Part shown: piece after piece, positions 1 through 9,906 of the stretch
Numbering within the stretch: position 1 is the stretch's first letter
How the letters are laid out: each line of letters begins with the position of its first letter
Assembly (NCBI GenBank): GCA_030549175.1
Contig: JAUKUA010000002.1
Span: forward strand, 4,774,001 to 4,838,000
Origin: Lasiosphaeris hirsuta
Taxonomy: Eukaryota; Ascomycota; Sordariomycetes; Sordariales; Lasiosphaeriaceae
Direction: 5' to 3'
Length of the DNA: 64,000 nucleotides
Notes under the pieces: generated by a model
Seen by the model: the letters and a program-made list of their open reading frames with translations, nothing else
What the model was told of the DNA's origin: nothing
Database searches by the model: none
Program-made: the position numbers and the translations under genes

Positions 1-684
1 AACGTACTTCTATAACTAAACATCTAAGCCGATAATTATTAAGAAAAGTCAAAAGATTAAGAAAGTTTAAAAATGGCCCAAAGTAAAGTAGGTGTTTATA
101 TTTAATTTAACAAGTTATAATATAAACATAAGAGCGAAGATCACATAAGCCTCCTTTATAAGATATTATATAAAGCTTAATAACATTAATATAGAAGAAT
201 ATTATTTAGCTATCTTTAATAAAATCTACTAACTTAAGAATAAAATAAAGAATATTTTCGTTTATATTCTAAGTAGTTAAGTAAGTAACAAGATAAAGAT
301 TATCGATATCTCACAGCCACTCCCTCTAAGGATAAGATATTATATGTTATTATATAAAGTTAAGAAGCTAGCTAATTTTCCTACTATCAAGAGTAAGGTT
401 AAAATAAGTATCTATAAAGTAAACGAAGCCTTCGTAGAAAGGATTAAGGACCTCCTAAATAAATATAACATATTCCGTGATAGAGATATCGTATCTATGC
501 TTAATAAGAGTAAAATAAGAATTAACCTTGTTAAGAGATAGTAAAACTAAATTAAACTAATAAAGCTATACTTCTAAAGAGTGAAAGATTACGTTTTTAC
601 CGTATAGAAACTCGATACTATATACACGGCTAGAAAGCTAACCTTTCTTAACAAACTAACCCCTATTATATATCTTACCTTCGT
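1..684 (+). other. Decayed region upstream of X reverse transcriptase
   Basis: AT-rich, heavily mutated sequence directly before the recognisable reverse transcriptase of family X. By position it should hold the protease and the Gag-Pol linker. An open stretch at 344-541 reads as a basic, hydrophilic peptide, but I see no protease motif or zinc knuckle. No other gene is visible. Confidence 0.4.
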
Positions 685-3600
685 AGTATAAAGAACGGTT
701 AACAAAGTAAAGAAAGGCCGTCTTATCGTCGACTTACGTACTTTAAATAAGGTTATGGTACTAGATGTCTATCTACTTACGGACCAAGACGATATGATCC
801 TTACAATGTAACAAAAAAAGGTTTTCTCTATAATAGATATCTCCGGTTTCTTCTATTAATTACTAGTCTATAACGAATACCGTAATCACATAGTTATTAT
901 CACGGAAAGAGAGCTCGAGTGATTAAACGTAGTACTTATAAGATTTAAAAACTTACCTACTTTTACCTAACGTTTCATAGACTACCTATTCTATAACAGT
1001 CAAGATTTCGTATGGGCATATATCAATAATATCGTCGTCTTTAGTATTATAGAAGATAAGTACTATAAATATATAAGTAAGATACTTAAACTTTTAGAAA
1101 GTATGAGGATATATATTAATATTAATAAGTTATTTATGGCTTATTTAACGATCTAACTTTTAAGATATATTATCAACGGAGAAAGAGTCGTAAAAACGGA
1201 TGATCAAATTATAACTTTCTAAAAGATAAAGTTTTTAAACACGTTAGATATATTTAAGATCTATTTAGAGATAGCCGGATAGCTACGATATAAGATTACT
1301 TAGTATGATATTAAAGCTAGACCGTTATAAAAGAAAAAGACGATATTATTAACATTAGGCCGTAAGAAAGGAAAGATTATAAATGGAAGTATAAAAAATA
1401 TGAGGAAGGCCTATATATCGAAAATACGTTTTTAACCTTTAAAAGATAAATAAGAATCTTTTCGCCTGTTATAGAAACATTTATATATATAATTTATGAC
1501 TTACTATCACGTTAAAACGAAGTTATTATTCTTTAAAGTCGATACTTATAAAGGAGCTTTTAGTCTCTTCGTTTTCTAACTTAAAGATAACTAAGATAAG
1601 AAAGTAATCTTAGGGTACGACCTCGTAACAAAGAGGGTTCTACCGATTATGTTCTTATCAAGAGTAACTACTGTGACCGAGTAGAAATATAAATCTATAG
1701 AGGTAAAGGTTATAATAGTTATATAGGTAGTTAGGAAGCTTAGAAAGATAGTTTAATTAAACTAATATCGCTTAAATGTTTTAACAAATTACGTTTCTAC
1801 CAAAGGTATTATTAAGTATACGTCTTTAGTAACGATAGACCTAAATAAGGTTAATCTTAAGCTTATAAATATGATAAACTAACTTTCCTAGTTTGAGATC
1901 GATATTTTTTATATCCTAGGTATTCTTAACGTCGTTCCTAATGTACTCTTACGGCTTTTAACGTTCGAATAGGACTTTAAGAAACTTAAGGTAGATAAAT
2001 CTAACGAGCTCGATAATATCTAAGCTATAGTATAGAACGTAGGGAACGAGATATCTGTTATAGTTACTTAAGTAAGTGCCGAGCCCGTTATTAATGACTT
2101 ATTTAAAACCGTTCTATACGAGGGTTATAAAAACGATACGAAATATAGTAAGTTAATAGCTAGTATTAATATTAGGATGGAAAAACCTATCATATTATAA
2201 CGGGTAAAATATACTAAAGTACCTAAGAGATACCTACGACTTTTAATAGGACCATTTAAAATCAGAGACAAGTTATTATATTATGTCGATTACGATAGAA
2301 ATCGTCGCTTTTATATCCTAAGAACGTATATTAAGATAGTACTTAAGATAGTTTACGATAAATTATATTATTTCAGTTTCTATAAGATAATAGACAGCCT
2401 TTAGAATATACATTTTACTAACAAAGCATAGAAAGTAAAACGTTTTATCTAGTTCTATAAGGCCTATCGTTAAAACTAGACCGACAGGTAGCTTATAAAC
2501 AAGAAAATAATACCTATCTACGTAATCCCACAGCCGTTCTATACCATCGTAATAGATTTCATTATTAACCTACCTATAATCCTATCAGCTAGAATAATAT
2601 AGTACCTCAAAAGTTATAATATACTTAATACACTTTATATAGTTACATATAAGTTCTCTAAAAAAACACTCTTACTAACGAGACACTATACTTACATAGC
2701 TAAGGATTAGGTAAAGATATTAACGAGATTATTATTTATATACGACTAGAGACTACCGATAATAATTATTAACGATAAAGACTTAAAGTTTACTTCGGTA
2801 TTATAGAAAGAGATTTTCGATATTTACGACGTTAAACTACTTTTTTTTACCACTTACTATCTATAAACCGATAGTTAATTAGAAAGAACGAACTAAATGG
2901 TCGAGATTACTATTCGTTTCTATACCTTTATAACAAACGGAAAGGTTTCGTAAATTGATATGTTACTATCATTCCAGTTTAACATTAACAATATACTAGC
3001 TATTACGATTAGTAAATTACCTAACGAACTAGTTCTTAGATTCCGGCCAAGGTCCCTAGTAGATATTCTAATTATGAAAGAAGGTATAAGAGTAGGTATC
3101 GAGGTAGTAGAGGTTCTTAAGAGATATTACCAAAAGGAAGTAATTTAGCTTCTTAATATTACTAGCGTAATAGTAAAACTTCGTTATGACGACAAGTATA
3201 TACCCGAGACTTTTAAGATCAGAGATACTATTTATCTACGTCTCTATAAAGGTTACTATCTACCTAGTAAGTTAAAAAAGAAATGGTTACCTCAAAGGAC
3301 GGGCCCGTTTAAGATCATTAGTAAGGTAAAAATAAGTAATCTAGCTTATAAGCTTAACTTCCCGGTGTCATAGAAAATATACCTAATCGTCTTAATTACA
3401 TAACTATACCATCCTTAATAAGGCGAAGATTCTTTTAACTAAAAGCGACAAGTACTACTAACCGTCAAAGTTAACAAATAAAAAGAATAGAAGCTCGACT
3501 ATATCGTCAGTGGTAAAGTAAGCTAAAAAAAGAAGAACCTAAATGTTAAGTATCTCGTCCGTTAGAAAAACCACGAAGCTAAGAATAATATATAAGAGTT

Positions 3601-3840
3601 AAGAGTAAACTTATTACTAAATACGAGAGATACTGTCATAAGTTACGAAACGAGGAATCTTATCGACTAGGATAAGAAGCATAAGAAGAAGGGTATCAAG
3701 GCCATCGAGTACGTTAAGGTCGACATTATCCTTACTACAGAAATAGTAGTTAAGCTTCCATAATACCAAACCACTAGATAAGAGATATTTTCGAAGACAA
3801 ATAACTTTCTTAACAAGGTAAGAAAGTATTCTAGCCATAA
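685..3840 (+). pseudogene. Gypsy pol polyprotein remnant, family X (RT, RNase H, integrase, chromodomain)
   Basis: The conceptual frame reads through TAA/TAG stops. The RT fingers begin near 690 (GRLIVDLRTLNK). RT motif 3 (FSIIDISGFFYQL) lies near 825-865 and the catalytic box at 1019-1030, which reads YINN rather than YxDD, so both catalytic Asp are lost. RNase H-like sequence with LSRVTTVTE follows near 1650-1690. Around 2530-2930 is an integrase core containing IVIDFIINLP, and near 3500-3640 a chromodomain (YLVRxKNHEAKNN). The order RT-RH-IN-chromodomain is that of Ty3/Gypsy chromoviruses. The protein resembles Gypsy polyproteins common in ascomycetes but differs from the family nested on the right. 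It cannot encode a working enzyme. Confidence 0.8.
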
Positions 3841-4185
3841 TACCAGATCTTTTTTTTCTTTTACTTTCCTTTATTAACCTTACTTAGTTACATAAGCACC
3901 TTCCTACTACGAGCTAAAAAAGACTAAATGATTAGATAGAAGCCTTATCATAACGTCGTTTTTCCTCTATCAATTTTCCTTATTATAAGGCCCTAGCCTA
4001 CTAGGCTAGGCTACTAACTAAAAAACCCCTCCTATAAAATTTTTACGTTTTTTTTTCTTATAACTATTACTACCCTCGTCACTACTATTAAGTTATACCT
4101 TTATACTTTCTTTATACCCTACTATTATGTTTATTTACACTTTAAGATAATTAAATTTAACTATTTATAAGAGTATATTTATAAA
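3841..4185. other. AT-rich spacer between pol and the X ORF
   Basis: No coding frame is visible. The stretch has long T runs (3849-3857, 4051-4059) and a near-perfect inverted repeat around AGCCTACTAGGCT near 3986-4000 that could form a hairpin. It separates the pol remnant from the downstream X ORF, so the two were probably separate frames or messages. Confidence 0.4.
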
Positions 4186-5796
4186 ATAAAGTGTTAATTC
4201 GAGGTAGCTCGAGTTAAGCCGAACAATCTAGACGTACCCGAGGACAGCCTAATAACTAAGAGTCCGGATCCTACGTACCTCTAAATTCTAGCCGAAGAAA
4301 CCTTAAGACACGTTAAACAAGCCTAAGAAAGTGTTACCGCTACTACTAAACATAGTAAAGACGACTATGACGAGTCTAAGCTCGACGATTTATCTAACTA
4401 TGATTCTAACTACGATAATAACAAGAGCGAGTATATAAAGGATAATGACTTTAATCTTACTATAGAAGGTAAGCCCGATAACGAGGATAAAGAAATAACC
4501 TTAAATCCCTTAGGTAGCTTACCTAGCTTTTCTACCGGCTTACCTATTAAATATCGTATCCCTAAGAAGTATTACCGCCAGGGCATAAAAGTACTTTAGA
4601 AATAGGCTAAATAGAGAGCTAAGCGACTTACTATCGGTAGTAAAGAGCTTGAGATCTTACTAGACTATAGAACCTACTTCGAGTTTAAGTATTATAATAA
4701 GTCAGTAAATAAACAAAAAGCTTACAAACATGCCACCTTTACGATCGACGATCCGAAGCTTCTCTTTATAGTAAATAAAGAGATCAAGGGTATTTTTACT
4801 AAAGGATCAAAGTCGGCTATTAAGAACTAAGGTCTAGTTAACAACTTATATATATACTAATTAAAGAAGTTATTAAACAAGGTTAAGGTAATATATAATA
4901 AGTAAGATATTAATAATAACTATTTATCTTTAAAGGTATCTATCCTTATGACTATTTACTATTACCTTATAGCCACTTTAAACGAGAAGCTATCTTTAGT
5001 CCTTATCTACCTTAATCGCCTCGACCTTACATAAGTTCATACCTAGGCCGACTAAGCGAATACTCTCATCATTAGTACGAACCAGTATTAACATATATAA
5101 TTCTAACACCTTAAGTACCAACTTACTAATAAGACTACAAAGCTTAAGGAAGCTAAAGTAGTCTATACGTCTTCCACAGCTAATATACTTATTGACATAT
5201 ATAATCTTTAAAAGTATCTTAAAGATAAGATCAATACCCTTGAGAATAAGATTAAGGAGCTTCTAAGCTACGATAAGGTCCATAAAGCTTTCTAGGCTAT
5301 GAAAAGAATAACGATAGATAACCTTAATAAGCGTATTACTAAAGAACAAGTTAACGTTCTAACGGGTTATATAAATAAGGTCAGCCTAAAGACTAAAGTA
5401 CTTAATAACTAGGTCTAAGATCTTTAGAAGGACCTAACAAAGCTTAATAAGGCTATCAAGTAACTATCAGCTACGTGACCTACAGTTACCTCGACTACTC
5501 GTTCAAGTATCCCTATACTAGTTATGACCCTCGGTATCTCACATAAGTACCTTACTAAAGATACCTAGAGTGAAATCATAACTATAGACACTTTACCTAA
5601 GAAGTAGAATAAGCACGGTACCTTTACTAACCTGTTCGGTATTGACACTCCTAAGGTTAGTACACATAGTAAGTCGGTAGTTTTTTCTCCTACTCAAAAG
5701 ACCCCTACCAAAGGTATCGGTCGTAAGAAGCTTACTGCCAAGAAGTCACCTCCTAAGACGACTAAACGGAAGATACTCTTCGACACTGTAGATTAG
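4186..5796 (+). pseudogene. X ORF: coiled-coil, basic-tailed protein downstream of pol
   Basis: About 537 codons in a single frame, broken only by TAA/TAG stops that fit former CAA/CAG codons. I place the start at 4186, now ATA. The second copy has ATA AAA CGT CAA TTC at the same place, so an ancestral ATG is likely. The N-terminal third is acidic (DDYDESKLDD, YDSNYDNN). The middle (about 5290-5460) is a predicted coiled coil (LNKRITKEQVNVL). The C-terminus is Lys/Thr/Ser-rich (KKLTAKKSPPKTTKRK). No zinc knuckle or enzymatic motif is visible. It follows pol and precedes the LTR, the position of an env or accessory ORF, but I see no signal peptide or membrane segment. It could be a nucleic-acid-binding or Gag-like protein. 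Function unknown. Confidence 0.6.
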
Positions 5797-5942
5797 AGGG
5801 GTATGAGCGTAGGGAATGGGGTGATCTAAGTATGGTAATGGTGTACGAAAGGGCTGGGAGAAATTGGTACTTTTCTTATAGTTTAAGAGAGCGGAGGACG
5901 ATGGTAAGGACGCCCTTTTCTTTATTCTTTACCCCGGGTACA

Positions 5943-6176
5943 TGTTACGTGGAAAAATGTAGATAGCTTAGATAGGTTAGTCCGTTATATGTAGTCCCTA
6001 CGCTTAATTGAGTACAGGGGGTACGCTACTATATAATGGTAATACGCCCTCTAGACTGATTGCCAACGGGCTATCCATTACAAATTATTTATACTACTAT
6101 ATAATATGTCATGTCAGTGTTCATATGAAGGACTACCAAAGTAACGCTTACACAAGCGGTCCTTTTGACCGTAGCA
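5943..6176 (+). repeat. 234-bp LTR of family X (3' LTR)
   Basis: Begins TGTTAC and ends GTAGCA, so the termini form short inverted repeats with TG...CA ends. Equal-length copies occur at 8958-9191 and 19532-19765 in the opposite orientation. The isolated copy shows that both ends are true element boundaries. The bases just upstream are pyrimidine-rich, not the polypurine tract expected before a 3' LTR, which is odd. Confidence 0.7.
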
Positions 6177-6181
6177 AAAGA

Positions 6182-6708
6182 AGTATATAGACTAGAAGCG
6201 AACGGAAGTACCTTCCTTTAAAGAAAAATAACTGGTAATATTTAACATACAGAACATTAAGACTAAGAGACTTTTTAAGAAACTAGATAGGAAATTACTC
6301 GGCCTATTTAAGATCTCTAAGGTAGTATCTCCTATAGTTATGAAACTTAAAATCCTAGAATATTAGAAAATTCATCTTACTTTCTACGTATCTCTTATTA
6401 AGTCTTTCCAAACTGGCTCTTAGTCGATCCCGGACCTTATTTAGGTTCTGGAACAAGTAAGAGACGTTTATCCTAAGGAATTCGTAGTAAAGGAAATCAT
6501 AAACTTCCGTATTAAGAAAGGGATAATAAAGTATTACGTTAAATAGGAAGAATATCCTCACGAGAAAGATTAGACCTAAGAACCATACGAGCATTTTTCT
6601 AACACCTAGGAACTTTAGAACTTCTACGTTAAGTACCTACGTAAGCCTAAGGACCCTAAGGTTATTAACCCGGGAACTCGAGGTAAGTCTTCCTAAGAAG
6701 GGAGATAA
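6182..6708 (+). pseudogene. Integrase C-terminus and chromodomain remnant of G0
   Basis: The reading frame, ignoring RIP stops, matches the 3' end of pol in F1, F2, M3 and M4. It has an integrase tail, a KLxxLGPFKI-like turn, a chromodomain-type segment around 6470-6600 and a Pro/Arg-rich end. It terminates at a purine-rich tract (about 6696-6708) directly before the LTR. The N-terminal parts are missing because of the X insertion. Confidence 0.75.
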
Positions 6709-8056
6709 TGTCATACTAATAAGCTTATCTAAGGTTAATAAGGTCACTGACCTCCTTAACTAAGCTATATACCAGTAGTATAAATTATATATATAAACAT
6801 ATACTTATTGACTTACGAACATTTATTATAAATCACGTAGAGAAGAGAACTATTATGAAAGATAGCCATAACATAGCTTAACCTTAGGATATGATCTTAC
6901 GTATAGTTAGTAGCTTATTTAGCCTATACATAGGTTAACGAATCCTTAGGTACGACTACAGGTCGTAATAAGATACTTAGAACTACTTATAAGCTAAAGT
7001 AGCTATATAATAAATCTTATCCGTATTAGGTAACGTTATTAAACTTTAGATTTATTATAGATAAGCTATCTAACCTTAACATTATAGTCAGGGCCTATAT
7101 AGTCAGCTTAGATCCTACAGCTAGTCTTTCGAATTAGAGACCTTTCTACTATTATTAGTATTTCTTTAGAAGACTTAAAACCCGACGTTCTCCGGAGTCT
7201 AGCTTTAGTAGTAACAGGTAGTCGCGACTCCCGTATATAAGTTATAAAGGGAACCGTTACTATGATAGCCGACCTAGGGATTAACCTAATAACGCTATGG
7301 CTAACGTAAGTACTAAGGACGTGAAGAAATACCTATAGTAATAGATACTATGTCACTAGAGCTATATAGATAAGTACTAATACCGGCCGTAGACCGATAT
7401 ATGATAAGCCGGCTTTACTTAGCTTATAGCCGCTGATTTATAGGGTACGAGAGACGGACGGCTAGAAAGGAGATTTAGGACCGACGGGCGGCTAAGAGGA
7501 TCCTTTAAATATTTTGGTATTCTTATATCTTGTACATAGCCTTCTATAAGTAGGACAGGTATGTTACGATGGATCCTCGAGAGAAAGAAGCTCCCCAGTT
7601 CTCTTTGGACAAACCTAGAAAGATTATCAGTTAAACTTCAGTGAAGCTAAGGGGTAATATAACCTTGTGAACCCTTCTATTTCTCCTGACTTATAACTAC
7701 GAAGCATTGTATCTTATCTTCTGTTAGATCATTCTATCTCCCTGAACCTCCTTCTCCCTGGCTCTCCACCACTTTGTATTACGACAGTTAACTCCCTTAC
7801 CGTTCAGTTCCAAAGCTCTGAATCAGACCTTGTGTTTATTACTTGACCATTGAGTCGTGTGGGCCTTACGAGATCAACTCCCTGAGTTCGTCGTGTGAAA
7901 GCTCTGAACTAGACTAACAGCAATTGTCGGGGTGGTTCGCTGAACGGTTGAGTCGTAAGTAAGGAAAAGGTTAAAGCTCTACAGTTTGACTCTGCAGTGG
8001 ATATCTCACCTTGTGGTTGTTACACCCCAGACCTCCACGGGCTAGCCTGTGTCACA
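6709..8056 (+). repeat. 3' LTR of G0 (1348 bp)
   Basis: Starts TGTCATAC and ends TGTGTCACA. It contains the 12-mer AGAAAGATTATC at 7617-7628 (LTR position 909), the exact complement of the primer site of this family. The inner half is RIP-mutated, while the outer end (about 7800-8056) is nearly intact. In places it resembles the longer LTR variant seen at 38087-39457, so it may be a mosaic of LTR subtypes. Confidence 0.9.
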
Positions 8057-8059
8057 AAT

Positions 8060-8740
8060 CATAAGATATGTCTACATAACCAATATCATCTACATAAGCT
8101 ATTTCTCGATTATTAAATATCTCGGAGGTAGAAATGAAGGTAGAAATTGAAGTAGACTAGGGGGTTACTTATTAATACGATCTTTAAGCGAATCTAGGTC
8201 CTACTCTGGCATATAGTCTTTAACCATTTTACTTAGTATTATAAGTAAGAATCCTTCGTCTTACGATATAATATCAGACTCCCCTAATATAATATACTGT
8301 CTAGCTACCAACGTCACGTTACTTAGTAGTAAGATACTTAGTATACCCCTGAGTGTTAGGTTTATAGGTGGTAGCGTTATCAGGGTCTATTAGATACCCC
8401 TTAGTTTTAACGTTTCTACCGTTCTTAAGTACTTTGGTACTAGATAGAGGCCTTTCTATATTCCTTAAAGGTAGTTATCAACTAAAGTTTTCAAGTACTC
8501 TTTTGGAATATAGTTATTAACGTTCTAGGTATTTAGATAGCCATTGTAAAAGGGGCTTCTTAAGTAGGTAAATGTTCCGTTAGTAAGAAAAATTAGACTT
8601 ACTAATACCACGAGTACTTACTTACGCTCCAGCTTTACGTTAGTTTACCACTTGACTCTCAGATTCTTAGAGATGTAGTCAAATACCTATTGGGCTTCGT
8701 GGAGCTTAACAATGTATATCCGCTTATCTTGTTATTTTAA
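8060..8740 (-). pseudogene. Decayed coding fragment of unknown identity
   Basis: On the minus strand one frame stays protein-like over several hundred bases and is broken mainly by TAA/TAG. Legible pieces are NNYIPKEYLKTLVDNYL (around 8480-8530) and MVKDYMPE (around 8210). I do not recognise a family. It lies between the outer end of an LTR and the gene island and is much less AT-rich than the transposons. It could be a captured gene, an old transposon end or a RIP-damaged host gene. Confidence 0.35.
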
Positions 8741-8742
8741 TT

Positions 8743-8876
8743 GTAGGTCGCCGACTTAGTTAAGAGCCTTCGTGCCGTTAACACGTACGTTATCGTTGTT
8801 GTCTTAAGAGTAGGTCGCCGACTCAGTTAAGAGCCTTCATACTGTTGACGTTGACGTTGTCGTTGTCTTTATTATA
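8743..8876. repeat. Two-unit 67-bp tandem repeat
   Basis: GTAGGTCGCCGACT followed by CAGTTAAGAGCC or TAGTTAAGAGCC starts at 8743 and again at 8810. The units differ mostly by transitions in the second half, which is rich in GTTGTCGTTGT. It lies at the end of the decayed minus-strand coding fragment. Confidence 0.7.
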
Positions 8877-8957
8877 ACGTAGTACAAGCTGGTGTTAGTC
8901 CCGGAGGTGTCAAATTGACTGATGAGGTCTATTCGATTTGATGGTGGGGGTACCACT

Positions 8958-9191
8958 TGCTACGGTCAAAAGGACCGCTTTAGTAAGTGTTATATTGGCG
9001 GTCCTTCACATGAACACTGACATGACATATTGTAATGGTGGTGTAAATAATTGTAAAGGATGGCCCGTTGGTAATCAGTCTGGAGGGCGCGTTGCCATTA
9101 TATGGCAGCGCACCCCCTGTGCTCAATTGAGCGCAGGGACTGCGCACAACGAACTAACCTATCTGAGCTATCTACATTTTTCCACGTAACA
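8958..9191 (-). repeat. Isolated 234-bp LTR of family X, almost unmutated
   Basis: Same length and ends as the LTRs at 5943-6176 and 19532-19765, inverted relative to the first. It is the best-preserved copy. The flanking pentamers are CCACT and CCTGG, so there is no target duplication. Internal palindromes are visible: 9115-9138 around CAATTG, and AAGGACCGC at 8970-8978 with its complement at 8998-9006. It marks the left edge of the gene island. Confidence 0.7.
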
Positions 9192-9199
9192 CCTGGTCA

Positions 9200-9906
9200 C
9201 TGGGGATGCATCCTCGCCGACAGGACCGAGCTTGTCGACAAGCGGCCCCATCGTTAAAACGTAGACGACCATCTCCTCCGCTCCGAACTGCTGGCCTACA
9301 TTGCCCTCTTATGCCGTCAGACGAACAAGCTGATTTAGGAGAGCGGGTACCCCGTCTTATGCCGAAACCTTAAGTTCACGTACTGGGAACTCGACGTTAA
9401 GCCGGGCCCCGTCAAGGTCAGTACTTCCCCCTACCTTAACATGTACTTAGCTAGAGATAGATAGCAAGCTAACACATTCGTCGTAGGCAACGGTCGTCAC
9501 CTTCACCCTAGGAAGAAGACGACGGCTAGCGGCACGTGAGTACCTAGCGGTGGTTCTAAGTTGTTTAGGGCATTGTAGCCCTCTAGTGTTGCAACGGAAG
9601 TGTCGGAGAGTAATAGCCTTTACGATGGGTAACGAGATGCTTAACCGGGGGCAAAAACACCAGCTTAACCCGATGGATAGATATATGAAAGCTAGATCTT
9701 AGATATGGCACCCTCTTTTCCCGTGCCAACTTCTCCTACGTCGCACCCTTGATCCCATCTTTAAATTTACGTGGTCGCCGGGGCTCTGCCGGCCGATCAG
9801 AGTGTTGTGTCACCCCTACCGAGCGTAAGTTAATAATGGTTGGAGGTGGTCTCCTCCTTACTGAGCAAGTTGCACTTTTTTGTCTACCTACCTAGCTGGC
9901 TAGTAG
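9200..9906 (+). pseudogene. RIP-damaged coding fragment, unknown family
   Basis: One plus-strand frame is open for about 700 bases if TAA, TAG and TGA are read as former CAA, CAG and CGA. It gives a balanced, protein-like sequence: RSELLAYIALLCRQTNKL near 9280-9340, NLKFTYWELDVKPGPVK near 9365-9415, and MAPSFPVPTSPTSH near 9700. Base composition is near normal, unlike the transposons, so damage is milder. I cannot assign a family. The position next to the LTR suggests a host gene or multicopy gene hit by RIP, possibly by leakage from neighbouring repeats. Confidence 0.4.

Larger units (their letters stand above)
1..6176 (+). mobile_element. Family X Ty3/Gypsy element, 3' part, RIP-mutated
   Basis: This is the right-hand part of an LTR retrotransposon whose 5' end lies left of the window. 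In order it holds a broken pol frame (reverse transcriptase, RNase H, integrase, chromodomain), a short AT-rich spacer, a second long broken frame (the X ORF) and a 234-bp LTR. Its right end abuts, at base 6177, the integrase of another Gypsy element, so X is a nested insertion. TAA/TAG stops where CAA/CAG would be expected and very high TA content point to RIP. That pol and the X ORF belong to one element is inferred from order and orientation. The second X copy at 19532-21526 confirms only the X ORF-LTR part. Confidence 0.75.
6177..8056 (+). mobile_element. 3' remnant of the chromodomain Gypsy family (G0)
   Basis: Integrase C-terminus plus chromodomain followed by a full LTR. This is the same family as the elements filling 21.5-64 kb. 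The 5' part is displaced left of the window by the X insertion at 6176/6177. The uninterrupted sequence at the join can be read in F1 near 32000-32030. The right edge at 8056 marks the outer end of the element. Confidence 0.85.

Noticed and set aside
6008..6190. 60-codon frame in the X LTR and its 83-codon counterpart at 8938-9189
   Set aside because: They lie within or across LTR boundaries on opposite strands and are not conserved as proteins between the copies.
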